DNA of 64,000 nt from Notamacropus eugenii (taxonomy: Eukaryota > Chordata > Mammalia > Diprotodontia > Macropodidae), in contig NC_092873.1 in assembly GCF_028372415.1 (NCBI RefSeq), positions 349,641,390 to 349,705,389 on the forward strand, in the 5' to 3' direction. Below are positions 20,395 to 33,840 of this stretch, piece after piece. The notes under the pieces are model-generated. The model was given only the letters and a program-made list of their open reading frames with translations, was not told the DNA's origin and did no database searches. The position numbers and the translations under genes were made by a program. Each line of letters begins with the position of its first letter. Within the stretch, counting starts at the first letter, position 1.

Positions 20395-22625
20395 CAAAAG
20401 TTTATTATTTTTAACATTCTTTTCTTTTTAAATTTTGAGTTTCAAGTTCCTCCTCTCCTACCCCCTCCCACACCCACTGAGTTATACATGTGAAATCATG
20501 CAAAACATATTTCCGTATTTACCGTATTTTTTTTTCAAAGCAAGAAAAATGAAGAGAGAAAACTATACTTCAGTTTGCACTCAGAGCTCATCAGTTCCTT
20601 ATCTAGAGATGGATAGCATTTTTTCATTATAAGTCCTTTGGATTTGGTCTTGGATCATTGTATTGATCAGAGTAGTTAAGTCTTTCATAGCTGATCATAG
20701 TTACATTGCTGTTACTGTAAACTATGATTTCCCAGTTTTTCTCACTTTACTTTGCATTAGTAAAATGCAAAAAAAAACTATATAGTTTTTCCCATGTTTT
20801 TCTAAAACCATTCCTCTCATCATTTCTTATAGTACAATAGTATTCCATCACAATTATATGCCACAACTTGTTCAGCCATTCCCCAATTGACAGGATCTGC
20901 CCTCAATTTCCAATTCTTTACTACCACAAAAAGAGCTGCTACAAATATTTTTGTTCATGTGGATCCTTTTCCTTTTTGCTCTTCTTAGAATACAGTCCTA
21001 GTAGTGGTATTGCTGGGTCAAAGGGTATGTATAATTTGATTGCCCTTTGTGCATAGTTCCAAAATGATCTTCAAGTAGTTAGACCACTTCACTACTCTAC
21101 CAGCAGTTTGTTAATGTACCTGTTTTCCCCTCATCCCCTCCAGCATTTGTTATTTCTGATAGGTGTAAGGTGGTACCTCAGAGTAGTTTTAATTTTAATT
21201 TCTCTAATCAATAGTGATTTAGAACATTTTTTCCATCTGACTATAGATAGCTTTGATTTCTTCTTATGAAAATTATCTTTGATCATTTATCAATTAGGGA
21301 ATAGCTCTTATTTTTGATTAGATTTGTTTCTGCTTTTACTTTGTCTGAGATCATGATTGCTACCTTATCTTTTTAACTTCAGCTGAAGTATAATAAGTTT
21401 TGCTCCAGCCCTTTATTTTCTAAACTGACTGTTTTTCTGTTTCCAGTGTGTCTTTTGTACACAATATATTGTTGGATTCTGGTTTCTAATCCATTTTGCT
21501 ATCTACTTCCATTTTATGACTGAGTTTATCCCCTTTAGACTCACAGTTATGATCATTAACTGTGTATTTCCCTCTATTCCATTTTCTTCTATTTATCCTT
21601 CTCTCTCATTTTATCCTGTCCCTCCTCAAAAGTCTGTTTTGCTTCTGATCACTGCCTCCTAGGTAGGCCCTGCCCTCCTTCATATCATTCTCCCTCACTC
21701 CATGTCTGTTATCTCCTTTCCTTCCCCTTTCCCTGCTGGGTTAGTCACATAAATATGTGTATACTTCCCTCTTTGAACCAAGTCTGATGACAGTGAAGTT
21801 CTGACATTGCCTGCCACCCTCCTCCTCCCATTTTCCCCTCTATTTATGAAAACTCCCTATAACTGCTCTAATAATGATAGGAGTTACATGGATCATCTTC
21901 CCTTATAAGAAGGTAAACAGTTTAACTTTATTGATCCCCTTATGGTTACTCTTTCATGTTTATATTTTTATGCTTCTCTTGAGTCTTGTGTTTGAATGTC
22001 AAATTTTCTATTAAGTTCTGGTCATTTCTTCAGGAATGCTTGAAAGTCCTCTGTTTCATTAAATATCTATTTTCCCCCATGAAGGATTACACTCAGTTTT
22101 TCTGTATAGGTTATTTTTGGTTACCTTCTGGAATATCATATTCCAATTCCTTTATTATGGAAGCCACTAAATCTTGTGTGATCCTGACTGTGACTCCATT
22201 AATTTTAAATTGTGCCTTTCTGGCTACATGAAGTATTTTCTCTTTGACCTAGAAGTTCTGGAATTTGTCTATAATATTCTTGGGAGTTTTCATTTTGATA
22301 TTCTTTCAGTTTCAATTTTATCCTCTGAATCTAAGATATCAGGACAGTTTTTCTTGATAATTTCTTGAAATATGATGTGTTGGCTCTTTGATCATGGCTT
22401 TCAGTCCAATAATTCTTAAATTAGCTCTCCCTGATCTATTTTTACAAGTCACTTGTTTTTCCAGTGAGATATTTCACATTTTCGTTTTTCCTCATTCTTT
22501 GACTTTTTAAAAATTGTTTCTTGATGTCTCATGGAGTTATTACACTTACCAATTCTAATTTTTAGACAATTATTTTCTTCAGTGAAATTTTGTGCCTCTT
22601 TTTCCATTTGTCCAATTTTGGAGGG
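20395..22625 (-). repeat. L1/HAL1-type LINE
   Basis: Antisense 3' end (ccattccccaattgacagga, aaaagagctgctacaaatat, gcattgctgggtcaaagg-like text) passes into 3' UTR-like pyrimidine-rich DNA, then ORF1 antisense (ttctggaatatcatattcca, ctttgacctagaagttctgg, atcatggctttcagtccaat). It is the same family as the element at 27.28-30.3 kb. It lies tail to tail with the 17.3-20.2 kb copy. Confidence 0.75.
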
Positions 22626-22659
22626 GAATATTAGGATTGCTAAGCAGGATTGACTGCCT

Positions 22660-22760
22660 CTAATCTGATATCATCCAACTTCTCATTTTATAGAAGCAGA
22701 AACTGAAATCTCTGGAGTAGAAGCTATTTGCCCAGAGTCATACATTGAGTTAGCTGAGCT
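22660..22760 (-). repeat. MIR fragment
   Basis: cattttatagaagcagaaac and attgagttagctgagctgag are degraded antisense MIR. Confidence 0.4.
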
Positions 22761-22774
22761 GAGATATGAATCCC

Positions 22775-24235
22775 TTTTGTGACACTCCTCTCTTCTGATT
22801 CTCCTCCTACCTTTTGTACTGTTCCTTCTGCCTTGTTTACTGGAGCATCATCCAGATCCTGCCCCTTAACTATGGATGCTCCCCAAGGCTCTGCCCTGGG
22901 ACTTCTCTCTCTACATTGTCTCACCTCATCAACTCCCATGGGCTTAATTATCTCATTTGAGTTCTAGTACTGTGTCACCCACTAACTTTGGAACGTTTTG
23001 TCATTTGGAGAAAGATGGAGAAGCCCCAAGCTCTATAACAAGGCTTAACCCCTTTCCTGATTAATACAAATTCCACAATAAATATACATAGAGAACAGCA
23101 AAGGAAACCCACTTATCCAAAACACAGCAAAACCAAAATCAGAGAAAGTATACATGAGAACATATACCAGACAATACAAAGTACAGGAGCACTTCCATTG
23201 GGTGTGAGGTAACTCAACTTAACCGAGAGAGGGTCCTGGACCTCAACCAAGGGTAAACTTCCCAAAGTCTCCAGAATAGCAAGCTGGAGACAGGAACATG
23301 ATAGAGACTGCCAGCTCCTCTCATGTCTTCTCAGAGTCTTTTCCTTCAGCAGCCTAAAGTGGGCTTGGCCTCCTCCATCCTCTCTCTTGAAACTGAAAGC
23401 CAAACAGATTCTCAAAGAAGACTCTTTATTGGAGAACACCAAAAGGCAACTAGTTAATAACCAAAGCCCTTCCCAATTCTGTCCTCATACAAGGCAGGCC
23501 TTCATCTTCACCAATAAAGAGAGAGCCCCATACTAATGAGACTTGGAATAGGGATTACATAACATTAGTATCGTCTTTGACTCCTCACTCTCCTTAACCC
23601 CACATAATCAATTGCTGAATCTTACAGTTTCTACTTTCACAACACTTCTTTAATCCATTCCCCTTCTGTCTATTCACGAAATCACTGCCTTCAGTTACTC
23701 AGGCCCTCATCCCCACTCACGTAAATTATTGCAATAGTTTCCTCATAAGTACCTGCCTCACATGTCTCCTCAATCTAGTCTTTCCTCCACACAGCTGTCA
23801 AAATTATTTTCTTTATTCACAGATCCGATTTGTGCCTCCCCTACTGAATAAATTCCATTGGTTTCCCATTATTGTCTTGAAAATAAAATAAAAACTCCTT
23901 TGGCTTTTAAAGTCTTCCAAATCCAGGCCCAACTTACCTTTCAGCTTAATTACTCCCCTTCCCAAACTCTGTAGTCTAGCCAAACTCTCTGTTCCTCACA
24001 CACAACACTCAGTTTCTGACTTCTTTCTGCCTTTGCATTGCCCCATTTCTGGAATTTATTCCCTGTTCACTTTGGTTTTATAGGATCTCTCTCTTCTTTC
24101 TATACTCAACTCAAATATCGCTTTTTTTCATGACACATGTCCTGATTCCCCCAAATGCTAGGGTCCTCCCTTCCAAACCATTTTGTATTTAATTGCCTTG
24201 TATTTATTCTGTTCATATTGCTGTTTTATATGTAC
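22775..24235 (+). repeat. L2 LINE, interrupted by an LTR-like block
   Basis: L2 RT text reads APQGSALG ... SSTPMGLI (22880-22945). After a 0.6-kb interruption it resumes at 23571 (tcgtctttgactcctcactc) and runs through caggccctcatccccactca, ccacacagctgtcaaaatta and ttgtatttaattgccttgta near the L2 3' end. Confidence 0.8.
22970..23565. mobile_element. Probable solo LTR fossil in L2
   Basis: The block of about 595 bp interrupting L2 has TG near its left end and CA near its right end, and is flanked by the 5-bp repeat tagta (22965-22969, 23566-23570). A minus-strand AATAAA lies near 23424. This is consistent with a solo LTR of an unidentified family. No coding remnant is seen. Confidence 0.45.
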
Positions 24236-24385
24236 ATATAATATATTGTGTATATGTGTATGTGTGTATGCATGCACATATATACATACACACATATATG
24301 TATATATAATGGGCATGTGTGTATATGTATGTATGTATACACACATATACATACATACACACACACATATATATGTGTATATAAC
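24235..24385 (+). repeat. TA/TG/CA compound microsatellite
   Basis: Mixed tatgtgtatg and catacacacatata units. The Tyr/Cys/Val/His-rich frames here are artefacts. Confidence 0.9.
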
Positions 24386-24389
24386 CCCA

Positions 24390-25420
24390 TATATAATAAG
24401 AAATGGGGGAAAGCACTGAGAGAAGGAACATAGAAGTTCCACAGAACATTGCTGGGGGTTACCTAAATGACTCTCTCATCTCTATCAAAATGTCTCATCT
24501 ATTGGTGTAGGGGGAAATGTCTTTGATTTTCAGAGTTCCTATTCTTTCCCTGCTTTTTATTTCTCATGCTTATCACTTCAGGCTTGCTAAGGAAAACTAT
24601 GGCAGGCAGCACCCTCCAGAGGGATGAGGGGCGGGGTGCTCATTACGTGGTCATTTCCTCACTCTCCCACTGGGTGAGTAATGTGAGGCACCTAGCACTT
24701 TTTTCAAACCAACACTTTCTCTCACCTCTAACATTGCAAGTAACATTAAACACAGGATAAGGGTTAGTGGCTACTGATATATGTTTCTTATATGATAATG
24801 GTAATAAAGAGGAGAAAGAAAGAACAGGAAATAATACAGTATTATAGTAATATTCTATATTACTATATATAGTAACATACTATATTTAGCAATACAATAT
24901 CGTACTATATTATAAAATAATGTAGTAATGTAGAAATAAAATAGTATGTGGATCTAACAACAGCCAGTTTCTGATTGCAAGGAGACTCCTGCTTTAATGG
25001 AGAGAGGCCAATTAATACAGCCCTGAAAAGGAGGATGGATGTCTCTGAGGAGCATCCTAGCCAGACCCGATCTGTTCAGCACAGTAGTACCTCATCGTTC
25101 TTGGCCAATGGCCAAAGGTCTCAGTCTTTCTCTTGACTTACTGTCTACTGCGTAGCAACACCTGCTGCAGCTGCAGGCTAGCAGCTCAGCCTACTCTCTC
25201 AAAGAAAGAGCTGGGGGAAGGGCAAGCCTCTAGGCAAATGATTTCAAAAGGGAGGTGGCCCAAACCCCCCAAATCTGCCTCCCCATTCTTCCTTGTCTTC
25301 TGGCATCTTTTCCTTAGAAATCTTCAGAAACAATCCCAGAGATTTTCATATAGACCAAATGGAATTTTTGCATCATAAAAGGAGATTAGAAAGGTTCCTC
25401 CTTTTCCTATAATTATAAAT
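24390..25420. other. Unassigned intergenic sequence
   Basis: No gene was recognised. It contains an AT-rich patch (about 24830-24950: tatattactatatatagtaa). The rest may be an unclassified dispersed repeat. Confidence 0.35.
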
Positions 25421-27240
25421 GAATTTATATAATGTTAGAATTTATTATTCTTTGAATGTTTAATAGAATTCACTTGTAAATCCATCTGCCCCCAGAGTTT
25501 TGTTCTTTGTGAGTTCTTTTGTGGCTTGGTCAATTTCTTTACCTGATATTAGGTTATCTAAATCATCTGTTTCCTCTTTTGTTAATCTATTTCATGTTTT
25601 TAAAGTATTCATCCATTTCCTCTAAGTTATCAGTTTTATTAGCATATAATTGTGCAAAATAATTTATGATTTCCTTTAATTCCTTTTCAGTTGTTGTGAA
25701 TTCTCCTTTTACATTTTTTATATGAACATTTTGGTTTTCCTCTATCTTTTTAATCAGATTAGGTGCTCATCTATTTTATTGGTAGGTTTTTAAAAAAGAG
25801 TTCTTAGTTTTATTTATGAATTAATTTTTCTTTTGATTCTACTAGGTTCTTTAATTTGCAGAACTTCAATTTTGTTAGTTGAGGGTTTTGATTTGTTGTC
25901 ATTTAATTTTTTTAGTTGCGTGCCTAATTTACTGATTTGTTCTCTCTCTCTCCCATGGAAGATTTAGAGATGCATTTTCGCCCTTAGAACTGCTTTAGCT
26001 ACATTAAATGTTGACTCATTATTCTCATTTTTGGATAAAATTTTCTATTATGTCTGTAATGAATTTTTTGACCCACAAGTTCTTTAGAGTTGTTATTTAG
26101 TTGACAATTATATTTTTAGTTCTTTCTTCAAGCCCTTTATTGAATACGGTTTTTGTTGCATTGTAATCCATAAATAATACGTTCAATATTTCTGCTTTTT
26201 TGCATATTTGGTAAGAACTTTATGCCCCAATACATGTGCATTTTTATAAAGTTGCTGGTTGTTATCCTTTGTTCTCAAAGAGAACCAAAATGATATCACT
26301 ACACTAGAGTCAAATTTCAGTGTGCCCAACTGTGGCTGATCAGATCAATATGAGATCGCAATGTTCTACCACAGATCAGGCACAAATAGTCCATGTGAAC
26401 ATTTGGGGTGGATTCTCTAAATCTGAGCATCTTGCATTTCTTTTGAGTTATTTCAATTCTGCTTTGCTCACAGAGCACAGCACCTTTTCTGATGTGGGCA
26501 TGCCATGCTGAATGGTCTCATGACAGTGTCTTCCATGTCACACGCATATGTTCAAAGTTCTTAAGAGAGACCTTGAAAGTGTCCTTGTATTGCTGCTTCT
26601 GACCACCATGTGAATGCTTGCCCTATGTGAGTTCTCCATAAAATAGTGTTTTTGGCATACATACATTTTGCATTCAAACAACATGGCCAGTCCATCAGAG
26701 TTGCACTAGCTGAAGTAGAGTCTGAATGTTTGGCAGTTTAGTTCAAGAAAGGACTTCATTGTTTGCTATCTTATCTTGCCAAGTGATTTTCAGATTCTTC
26801 CTAAGACAATGCAAATGGAAGTGATTCAGTTTCCTGGCATGGTGCTGGTAGACTGTCCAGATTTTACAAGCATACAGCAATGAGGTCAGCACGACTCTGT
26901 AGACCTTCATGTTGGTAGTCAGTCTAATACATCTTTTCTCCCATACTTTCCTTCAGAACCTCCCAAACACCAAGCTAGAAATATGTAAATTATTTTCCAT
27001 TTCCTTTCAATAATTACCAGCAATCTATTGTCCTTAATTTAAAGTTCTATTCAGGTCCATAACTTTTATCTTTCTTATCTTCTGATTATATTTATCTAGG
27101 ACTGAAAGGGGTATATTGAGGTCCCCCATTATTTTAGCTTTACTTTATTTCTCCAGTTTGATAAATTTTTCCATTAAATATTGAGATGATATGCTATTTG
27201 ATACATATATATATACTAAGTATTGACATTGATTCATTAT
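25420..27240 (-). repeat. L1 LINE ORF2 region, interrupted by RTE
   Basis: Antisense L1 ORF2 text includes cttgtaaatccatctgcccc, gtggcttggtcaatttcttt and gtattgacattgattcatta. The stretch covers the RT 5' part through the endonuclease. An RTE copy sits inside it at about 26255-26985. Confidence 0.75.
26255..26985 (-). repeat. RTE-clade LINE 3' part, inside L1
   Basis: It is closely similar to the copy at 11003-11889: tctcaaagagaaccaaaatg, tggctgatcagatcaatatg, tgaccaccatgtg and ggtagactgtccagatttta. L1 text continues on both sides, so RTE inserted after this L1. Confidence 0.85.
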
Positions 27241-27279
27241 TTATGGTGCCTTTAAACATAATGTAATTTTTACAATTAA

Positions 27280-30200
27280 AATTTTTAATCAATGAAAACC
27301 CATCTTAGTTCCTTCCAACCTCCTTTTTCCTAATTGAGAAAGAAAAACAAATTTCTATCATAAGAATGTATAGTTAAACAAAACAAATTCTCACAATGGC
27401 TACATCCAAACAAATTCATCTCAATCTGCCCTTTTGAGTCCATCACCTTTCTAACAGGAGGTAAGCAGCATATTTCATCATGAGTCCTCCAGAATCATGG
27501 TTGTTCCTCACAGTGATCAGATTTTCTAAGTCTTTTAAAGTTGGTTTTCTTTATAACATCATTGTCCTTGTATAACTTATTCTGTTCAATACAAGTCTTA
27601 CTAGGTTTCTCTGAAACCATTCCCTTCATTGTTACTTATAAAAGTATTCCATCACCCTCATATACCATAACTTGTTTCACCATCCTGTACCCCTCCAGTT
27701 TCCAATTCTGTGCCACCACAAAAAGAACTCCTATAAATATTTTTGTGTATGCTTAGAGTTTGTTTTGCTTAGGACTGATACAATCTACGTCCCCCTTCCC
27801 ACTTCATTCGCTTCCCTCCCTTCTTCCCTTTTCCTTGTTTCCCTGTTGAGTGAAATGTATTTCTATATTCAACTATATGTATGTGTTCTTCCCTCCTTTG
27901 ACTAGTTCACAAAAGAGTGAGTTTCAAGTGTCAGCTGTTTCCTCTTCCATTTTCTTCTTATTTGTATAGACTTCTACTTGTACACATACATTCTCTTTTA
28001 TAAGAGAAATTTCCCCGTTCTTTCTCTTTTTCTGACCTCCCCCCTCAACTGTATTCCTCTTCCCCTTCCCTTCCCTTTTCCACTCTTCTTTTAAGATCAC
28101 CAAAACATAACACAACCACCCCTGCCTAATTAGGCTCCCTCTATGATTCCTGATGAAAATAGAGTTCTGTGGAGACAAATCCAGCATTTCCCCTGTTAGA
28201 ATGTAAATAGCTTATCCTTGTTTAATTCTTTGTTATTGTTTATATTTCCAATCTGGCCTCAGTTACTTACTAGCTACATGTTCCTGGGCAAGTCTTTTAA
28301 CCCTGTTTGCCTCAGTTCATCTTCAAAATGGGCTGGAGAAGGAAATGGTAAACCATGGCTGTATCTTTAAGGTCAAGAAAACCCCAAATGGGGTCACAAG
28401 AGACTTGGATTCCACTAAAGTGACTAAACAACAACAATTGCTTATGTTTACCTTTTAATGTTTCTTTTGGCTCCTGTGTTTGTTTTTTAAAGTTTCCATT
28501 CAGCTCTGGTCTTTTCATAGGGAATGCTTAGAGGTCCTCTATTTTACTAAAAATACATTTTTCCTTTTGGGATTATTACACTCAGTTTTTCTGGGTAAAG
28601 CATTCTTGGCTGTAAGCCTACATCTTTTGCCTTCTGGAATATCATATTCTAAGCTCTCTGATTCTTTATTGTAGTGGCTGCTAAATAATATATGATTCTG
28701 ACTGTGACTCTTAGGTACTTGAATTCTTTCTTTCTGGTTACTTGCAGTATTTTTTTTCTTTGACCTGGAAGCTCTAGATTTTGGCTATAATGTTCCTGTG
28801 AGTTTTCATTTGGGAGTTTCTTTCAGAAGATGAAGTCTTTCTATTTTTACTTTTACCTCAAATAAAGAGGTCTGGGTAGCTTTCTTTTTATGATTTCTTG
28901 AAATACAATTTTTAGGCTTCTTTTTGGTCATGCCTTTGAGATAGTCCTATGAATCTTAAATTATCTAGCCTCTGTTTTCTAAGTCAGTTGTTTTTGCTAT
29001 AAGATACTTTGCATTTTTGTTTTTTTTTATTCTTTTGACTTTGTTTTAATATTTTCTGTCATCTTATGTAGTCATTATTTCTGTTTGATCCATTCTAATT
29101 TTCAGCAAGTTTATTGCTTGGGTAAGGTTTTATGCCACTTGTCCCAAGCTGTTAATTCCTGTTCTAGTTTTATCTTCTTTAACTCTAATTTCCTTTCTAT
29201 TGTTTCCATTTATAAAATTTTTTTTTAAGATTTGCTTCATCTAAACCAGAAATTTTAGTTGAATTGGTGCCTGAGTTGTGTTTTTCTTTAGGGTTTTACT
29301 TGTAGATGTTTTGGAGTCATTCCATCTTGGTTTTTGCCTTGAATATTCTTGTCACTATAATAGTTTTTATAGTGGAATTTTTCCCCCTCATTCTTCTATC
29401 CTGCTTACTGACTTTGGACTTTATAGTATAAAGTCTGAAACAGACTTTATACACTTTTGCAGGGAACATCTGGGCTGAGCTTGTGTCATTTAGGTTCCTA
29501 CTGATGCTTTCTTAAGGTATTGCTTGTTACGTTACCATAGGCTTTCCAAGGAAACTTAGCCTGGAAACCTGCATGCTTTTAGTACTCCAAAAATAGATTG
29601 ATCCAGGGCAAAGTCTTATTACTGCCCTCCTCATCTGAACTCTGCAATTTCCTGACCTGGATTTGGGTTTAAGTGACATCTGTGGACTTGCCCATGGTTG
29701 AAGTTCCATTAGACTACTTCTGGACTCAACCACTATCTGGATATGTCTGCTGGTTCAGAGTGACAGAACTGCAGGTTCCCTTTTGGTTTAGATTCTTGTC
29801 CTGGTTATTGCACTGCAGGCTTCAGATTGGGCTGAGAGCTGGAGTTGAGACCTCACTCTACTGCTGAAGTCTGAACTTGCTCGTTGCTCTGCATACAACC
29901 TCAGTCCTTTCTCTCATCTTTGAATGCCTCTCATAGGCACAAGTTTCCTCTTCAATCGGTGATCTAGAAATGGGCAGTGCTAGCTGAGTTTCTGGTTGGT
30001 ACCTGTTCTTACACCCTATATAAATTTTAACTACACTGTGTCATATTTAGAACTTTTTCTTGCGCTAGTGCACAGCTTCTCCCTGCATTGGAGTGATCTA
30101 CCTGTCAGGGCCTGAAAATCTCTCTGTCTGTTTCCCTGTGTCCTACTGGGCTAGAAAATGACTCACTAAAAATTTTTTTCTTGGATTTCCCAATCACACT

Positions 30201-30300
30201 CATTCTGATGGGCTTTCTAGATTTGTTTGGAAGAGCTGTGGGATAGAGCTTGGTTGTCCTTTTCCCTGCTTGATTTCCATCTTGGCTCCACCTGAGTATA
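27280..30300 (-). repeat. L1/HAL1-type LINE, near complete, with SINE insertion
   Basis: The 3' end is at the left (tcataagaatgtatagttaa, ccaccacaaaaagaactcct), then pyrimidine-rich 3' DNA, a MAR1 SINE (28245-28437), ORF1 antisense (28440-29200; ttctggaatatcatattcta, ctttgacctggaagctctag) and a 5' UTR ending near 30295 at ccatcttggctccacctg, the antisense of the L1 5' end. Confidence 0.7.
28245..28437 (+). repeat. MAR1 SINE, 5' truncated
   Basis: atctggcctcagttacttac, cctgggcaagtcttttaacc and aaaaccccaaatggggtcac give the 3' two thirds of MAR1. Confidence 0.85.
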
Positions 30301-30959
30301 ATGCAATTTACCTTCTTATCTCTTTCAATTATGTTTTTTCATCTTTCATTTCATAGCCTTATCTGAAGTTATGATTGATACCCTTGTCTTTTAGTTTGCC
30401 TGGAGCATATTATTAGATTTGCTCCAGCTCCTCATTTTAACTCGATGTGAATCTTTGGGTTACAAGTATGTTTCTTGTAATGGTGTGTAAATAGCACACT
30501 ATTAGATCCTGTTTTCTAATACATTCTGGTCTCTCTAATATTTTTTGGGTACATTCATATCATTCATGTGTATGATTATCTTTGTTAATTTTGTATATGT
30601 CTACATCCTTTTCCTGTTGTACTTTTCCCTCTCTTTGCTCTCACTCAACTTTTTACAAAGTGTTAAGAGGGACAGAGATTGCCAGGTACTTGTGATCTAT
30701 GCATTAAATGGTCTGTTCTGTTCTCTTAAGACTTTTCTCTTCCCCTTTCCCTGCCTCTGATCCCATGTTTTTACTTTCTTCCCTTCCTTTTAATTTCTCC
30801 TTTATGTTCATCTCCCTGACATTTAAGTTTGCTTTACTTATGACTGTTTGCTTACCTGTTCTGCCCTCCCTCTTAATTCTCTCTCTTCCCCTTCTCATGT
30901 CCTTGTTCCCTCCTATTTTCCCTTTGAATGTAATTTATTTCTATATCATTATCAATCTA

Positions 30960-31045
30960 TGAATATGTACATATATCTGTGTATATATATATATACATAT
31001 AGATATACATATGTACATATAAAAAATAGCTATATCCATCTACAC
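30960..31045 (+). repeat. TA/CA-type simple repeat
   Basis: tgtgtatatatatatacata followed by related imperfect units. Confidence 0.7.
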
Positions 31046-31047
31046 AA

Positions 31048-31110
31048 ATGTTGTTCATTCTTCATTCTCGAAGGGGACCAATGACACTAGCAGGGTAATT
31101 TCTTGACTTG
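31048..31110 (-). repeat. WALLSI-type SINE tail fragment
   Basis: tgttcattcttcattctcga and aggggaccaatgacac match the RTE-like SINE tail. Confidence 0.55.
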
Positions 31111-31129
31111 CACACAAATACACACACAC

Positions 31130-31384
31130 ATTGTTGTAGTTATTGTTGTTTACTGTTGTCAGCAATTTCCAACTTTTTGTGACTCCTTTTGGGGTTTTCT
31201 TGACAAAGACACAGGAGTGGTTTGCCATTTCCGTCTCTAACTCATTTTACAGGTGAGGAAATGGAGCAAACAGAGTAAAGGGACTTGTCCAGGATCACAC
31301 AGCTAGGGAGTATCTGAAGCTGGATTTGAGTTAGGTCTTCCTAACTTCAGTCCCATCACTCTATCCACTGAGCTACCTAGCTTC
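31130..31384 (-). repeat. MAR1-type SINE
   Basis: gtgactccttttggggtttt, ttgccatttccgtctctaac and gagctacctagct give complete antisense MAR1. Confidence 0.85.
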
Positions 31385-31394
31385 AAAGATACCT

Positions 31395-31640
31395 TAACAT
31401 ATACATATGCATATGCATATGCATATACATATACACATACACAGAAAGGAGGGTATAAAGGGAAATAGGTATTCCATGAATCTCACTCTCATCTGAATTG
31501 AATAAAAGAAGATTGAACAGTTACAGACTTTCTCTGAGTGTGTGTATGTATTATATATACATATATTTTTATACACATATATGCATGTGTGTAGGTATGT
31601 ATATATATACATATACACACAGGCACACATACATATCATG
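31395..31640 (+). repeat. CATATG/TATACA-type simple repeats
   Basis: atatgcatatgcatatgcat (31403-31430) and a second patch at 31548-31635 (tatatacatatatttttata, atacacacaggcacacatac). Confidence 0.8.
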
Positions 31641-31909
31641 GAAATGTGATAGAAACAATGAATATGAGCTTAGAAAAACTTCAGAAAATAATGAAGGATA
31701 GAAGGGCCAAATATACTATGTTCCATGGGGTCATGAAGAATTAGACACTACTGAGCAATACTACATATGTGTACATATATGTACACACAGAGTCTATGTA
31801 ATTATGTTCAATTTTCCTTTATCTGATTCAGATGAGAATGAGGTTCATGGCATACCTGTTTCCCTTTATGCCTTTCTCTATGATTAAGCACTCTTCATAT
31901 TATGTACTG

Positions 31910-32072
31910 TTTTGTGACCCTGGGCAAGTCATTTAACCCTGTTTGCCCCAGTTATCTCATCTGTAAAATGAGTTGGAGAAGGAAATGGCAAACAACTCTA
32001 CTATTTATGCCATGAAAACCCCAAATGAGGTCACAAAGAGTCAGACACAATTGAAATGACTGAACAACAATT
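31910..32072 (+). repeat. MAR1 SINE, 5' truncated
   Basis: tgtgaccctgggcaagtcat, gagttggagaaggaaatggc and gtcacaaagagtcagacaca. Confidence 0.85.
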
Positions 32073-33109
32073 ATGTAATAGTGATTTTCCTCCCTTTTTT
32101 CTTTCTTTCCCCCCCCAATATAGGCTCCTGTTTCATACTTTTGGTCTTCTCCTGAGGTTATCAAAATGGGGATGGAGATAGGGGTATGGGGGGGACGGAA
32201 CCCACTCACAGGCTCTCTTTCATATTTGCCTTAATGAACTTTAAAAATATTAGGGTTCTGAGAAGTCATTTGTTAATAATCCCTCCATTAGCCTGTAAAC
32301 AATTTATCCCAACATATGAACAATTCCATGTGCCTTTATTTGTCTGTCTTGGCTCCTGCATTTCCACTTCAAAATACTCAGTTCCAAGAATCAGGAATAT
32401 TCTCTTACCACCAACAACACCTTTCCCCCCCTTTCAGATTATACTTAGCTTTGCTAGATAGGTCATGATTAGTTGAAAGCCTTTATCTTTTACTTTTTGA
32501 AATATCTGATTAAAAAGTTTTCTCTCCTATATGTTGGCAGCTTCTAAAAAACTTGTTTGATCTTTACTGTGATTTTTTGGTATATTAGCTTATTTCTTTT
32601 GGGCTGTTTATAGTATTTTTCTTCTGACCTGGAACTTCTGGATTTGGGTTTTGCTGTTCCCTTGGAGTTTTCATTTTGGAATTTCTTTCAGGAGATGACC
32701 AATGAATTCTTTCTATTTTCATACTGCCCTTTCATTCTAACAGTTCTGGGCAGTTTTCATGGGTAATTTCTTAAAATATGGTATCCATGTTTTTTTGTTT
32801 TCTAATATAGTCAGATAATTCTTAGTTTATCTATCCTTAACCTCTTTTCCAGGTTATTTGTTTTTTTTATATTATAGTTCTTATTCTTTCATCCATTTTT
32901 TTTTCAACCTTTGGATAATGTTTTAATAGTTCTTGTTGTCTCACTGAGTTTTTAATTTCTGTTTGATTTATTGTAATTTTCAGGGCTAACATTCAGTTCT
33001 AGGTTAAGGTTTCAGTTCACAACAATCTGTGAGGAGTAGTAATTGCCCACCCCAAACCCCCCGCAGGACCCAACTGGTCAGTTCCAGTTGGGCAATGCTG
33101 CTATTTCTT

Positions 33110-33145
33110 CCCTCCTCCTCTTCCTCCTCCTCCTCCTCTCCCTCT
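33110..33145 (+). repeat. (TCC)n simple repeat
   Basis: Uninterrupted tcctcc units. The minus-strand frame reads a poly-Glu run. Confidence 0.85.
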
Positions 33146-33605
33146 GTCCATGTGGGGAGTAGTACAAGGGTATATGTGGGTGTTCTGTCCAAAGGAACAT
33201 AAATTTTGATCGCTTATAATTCCCAAGATATTTTGGGATTTGGGGGCTAGATTTTTTTCTTCCTTATATATTTATTCTATCATTATATTTTTATTTTCCT
33301 GAAAAACTGAAACAATTAACCCTTTTGTCTCATGTAGTTTTCATTTATAATTTCTTGAAATATAGCTCTGATAAACCAGACTTGATAAAGTCTATTGAAA
33401 TTCAAATGGAGCTATTTGCTTATGCCTTTAAACCCAAATCACTCTGGCTCTCACTGATAGGTCAATAATAGGTTCCAGCCCAAATCTCACTTGCTCATTG
33501 TTTGGATTTTGAGTGTAAATAACAATGATTTCTAGCCAGAAGTCAGAGGGTCTTCCCTTCCCTGAAGGATTCCTTTGGGAAGTCAAACTAGGCTATCTTT
33601 TCCCT

Positions 33606-33840
33606 CAATTTTCACCTAACCTTCAATCACCGAATGGGTGTTGCCTCAGACAAACTGAGACCTGGCAAAGAACTTTACTGCATTGAGGGAGTCATCCTTA
33701 CCACTGGACTCTTATTACTCTAGAGGAGAGAGTGAGGCTGATGACTGCGCAGCCCAGCTTCACTAAAATCTAATTCACTTCCAAGTCAGGACATCGCCCT
33801 CCTGATGTCATTGGTTATCTATGAGAATAAGAACAACAAG
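33606..33840 (+). repeat. RTE-tailed marsupial SINE-like repeat
   Basis: ccactggactcttattactc, agagagtgaggctgatgact and cctcctgatgtcattggtta match the copy at 9060-9515. Confidence 0.55.

Noticed and set aside
24158-24449. Frames of 61-94 codons on both strands
   Set aside because: Again a dinucleotide repeat, with no protein-like composition.
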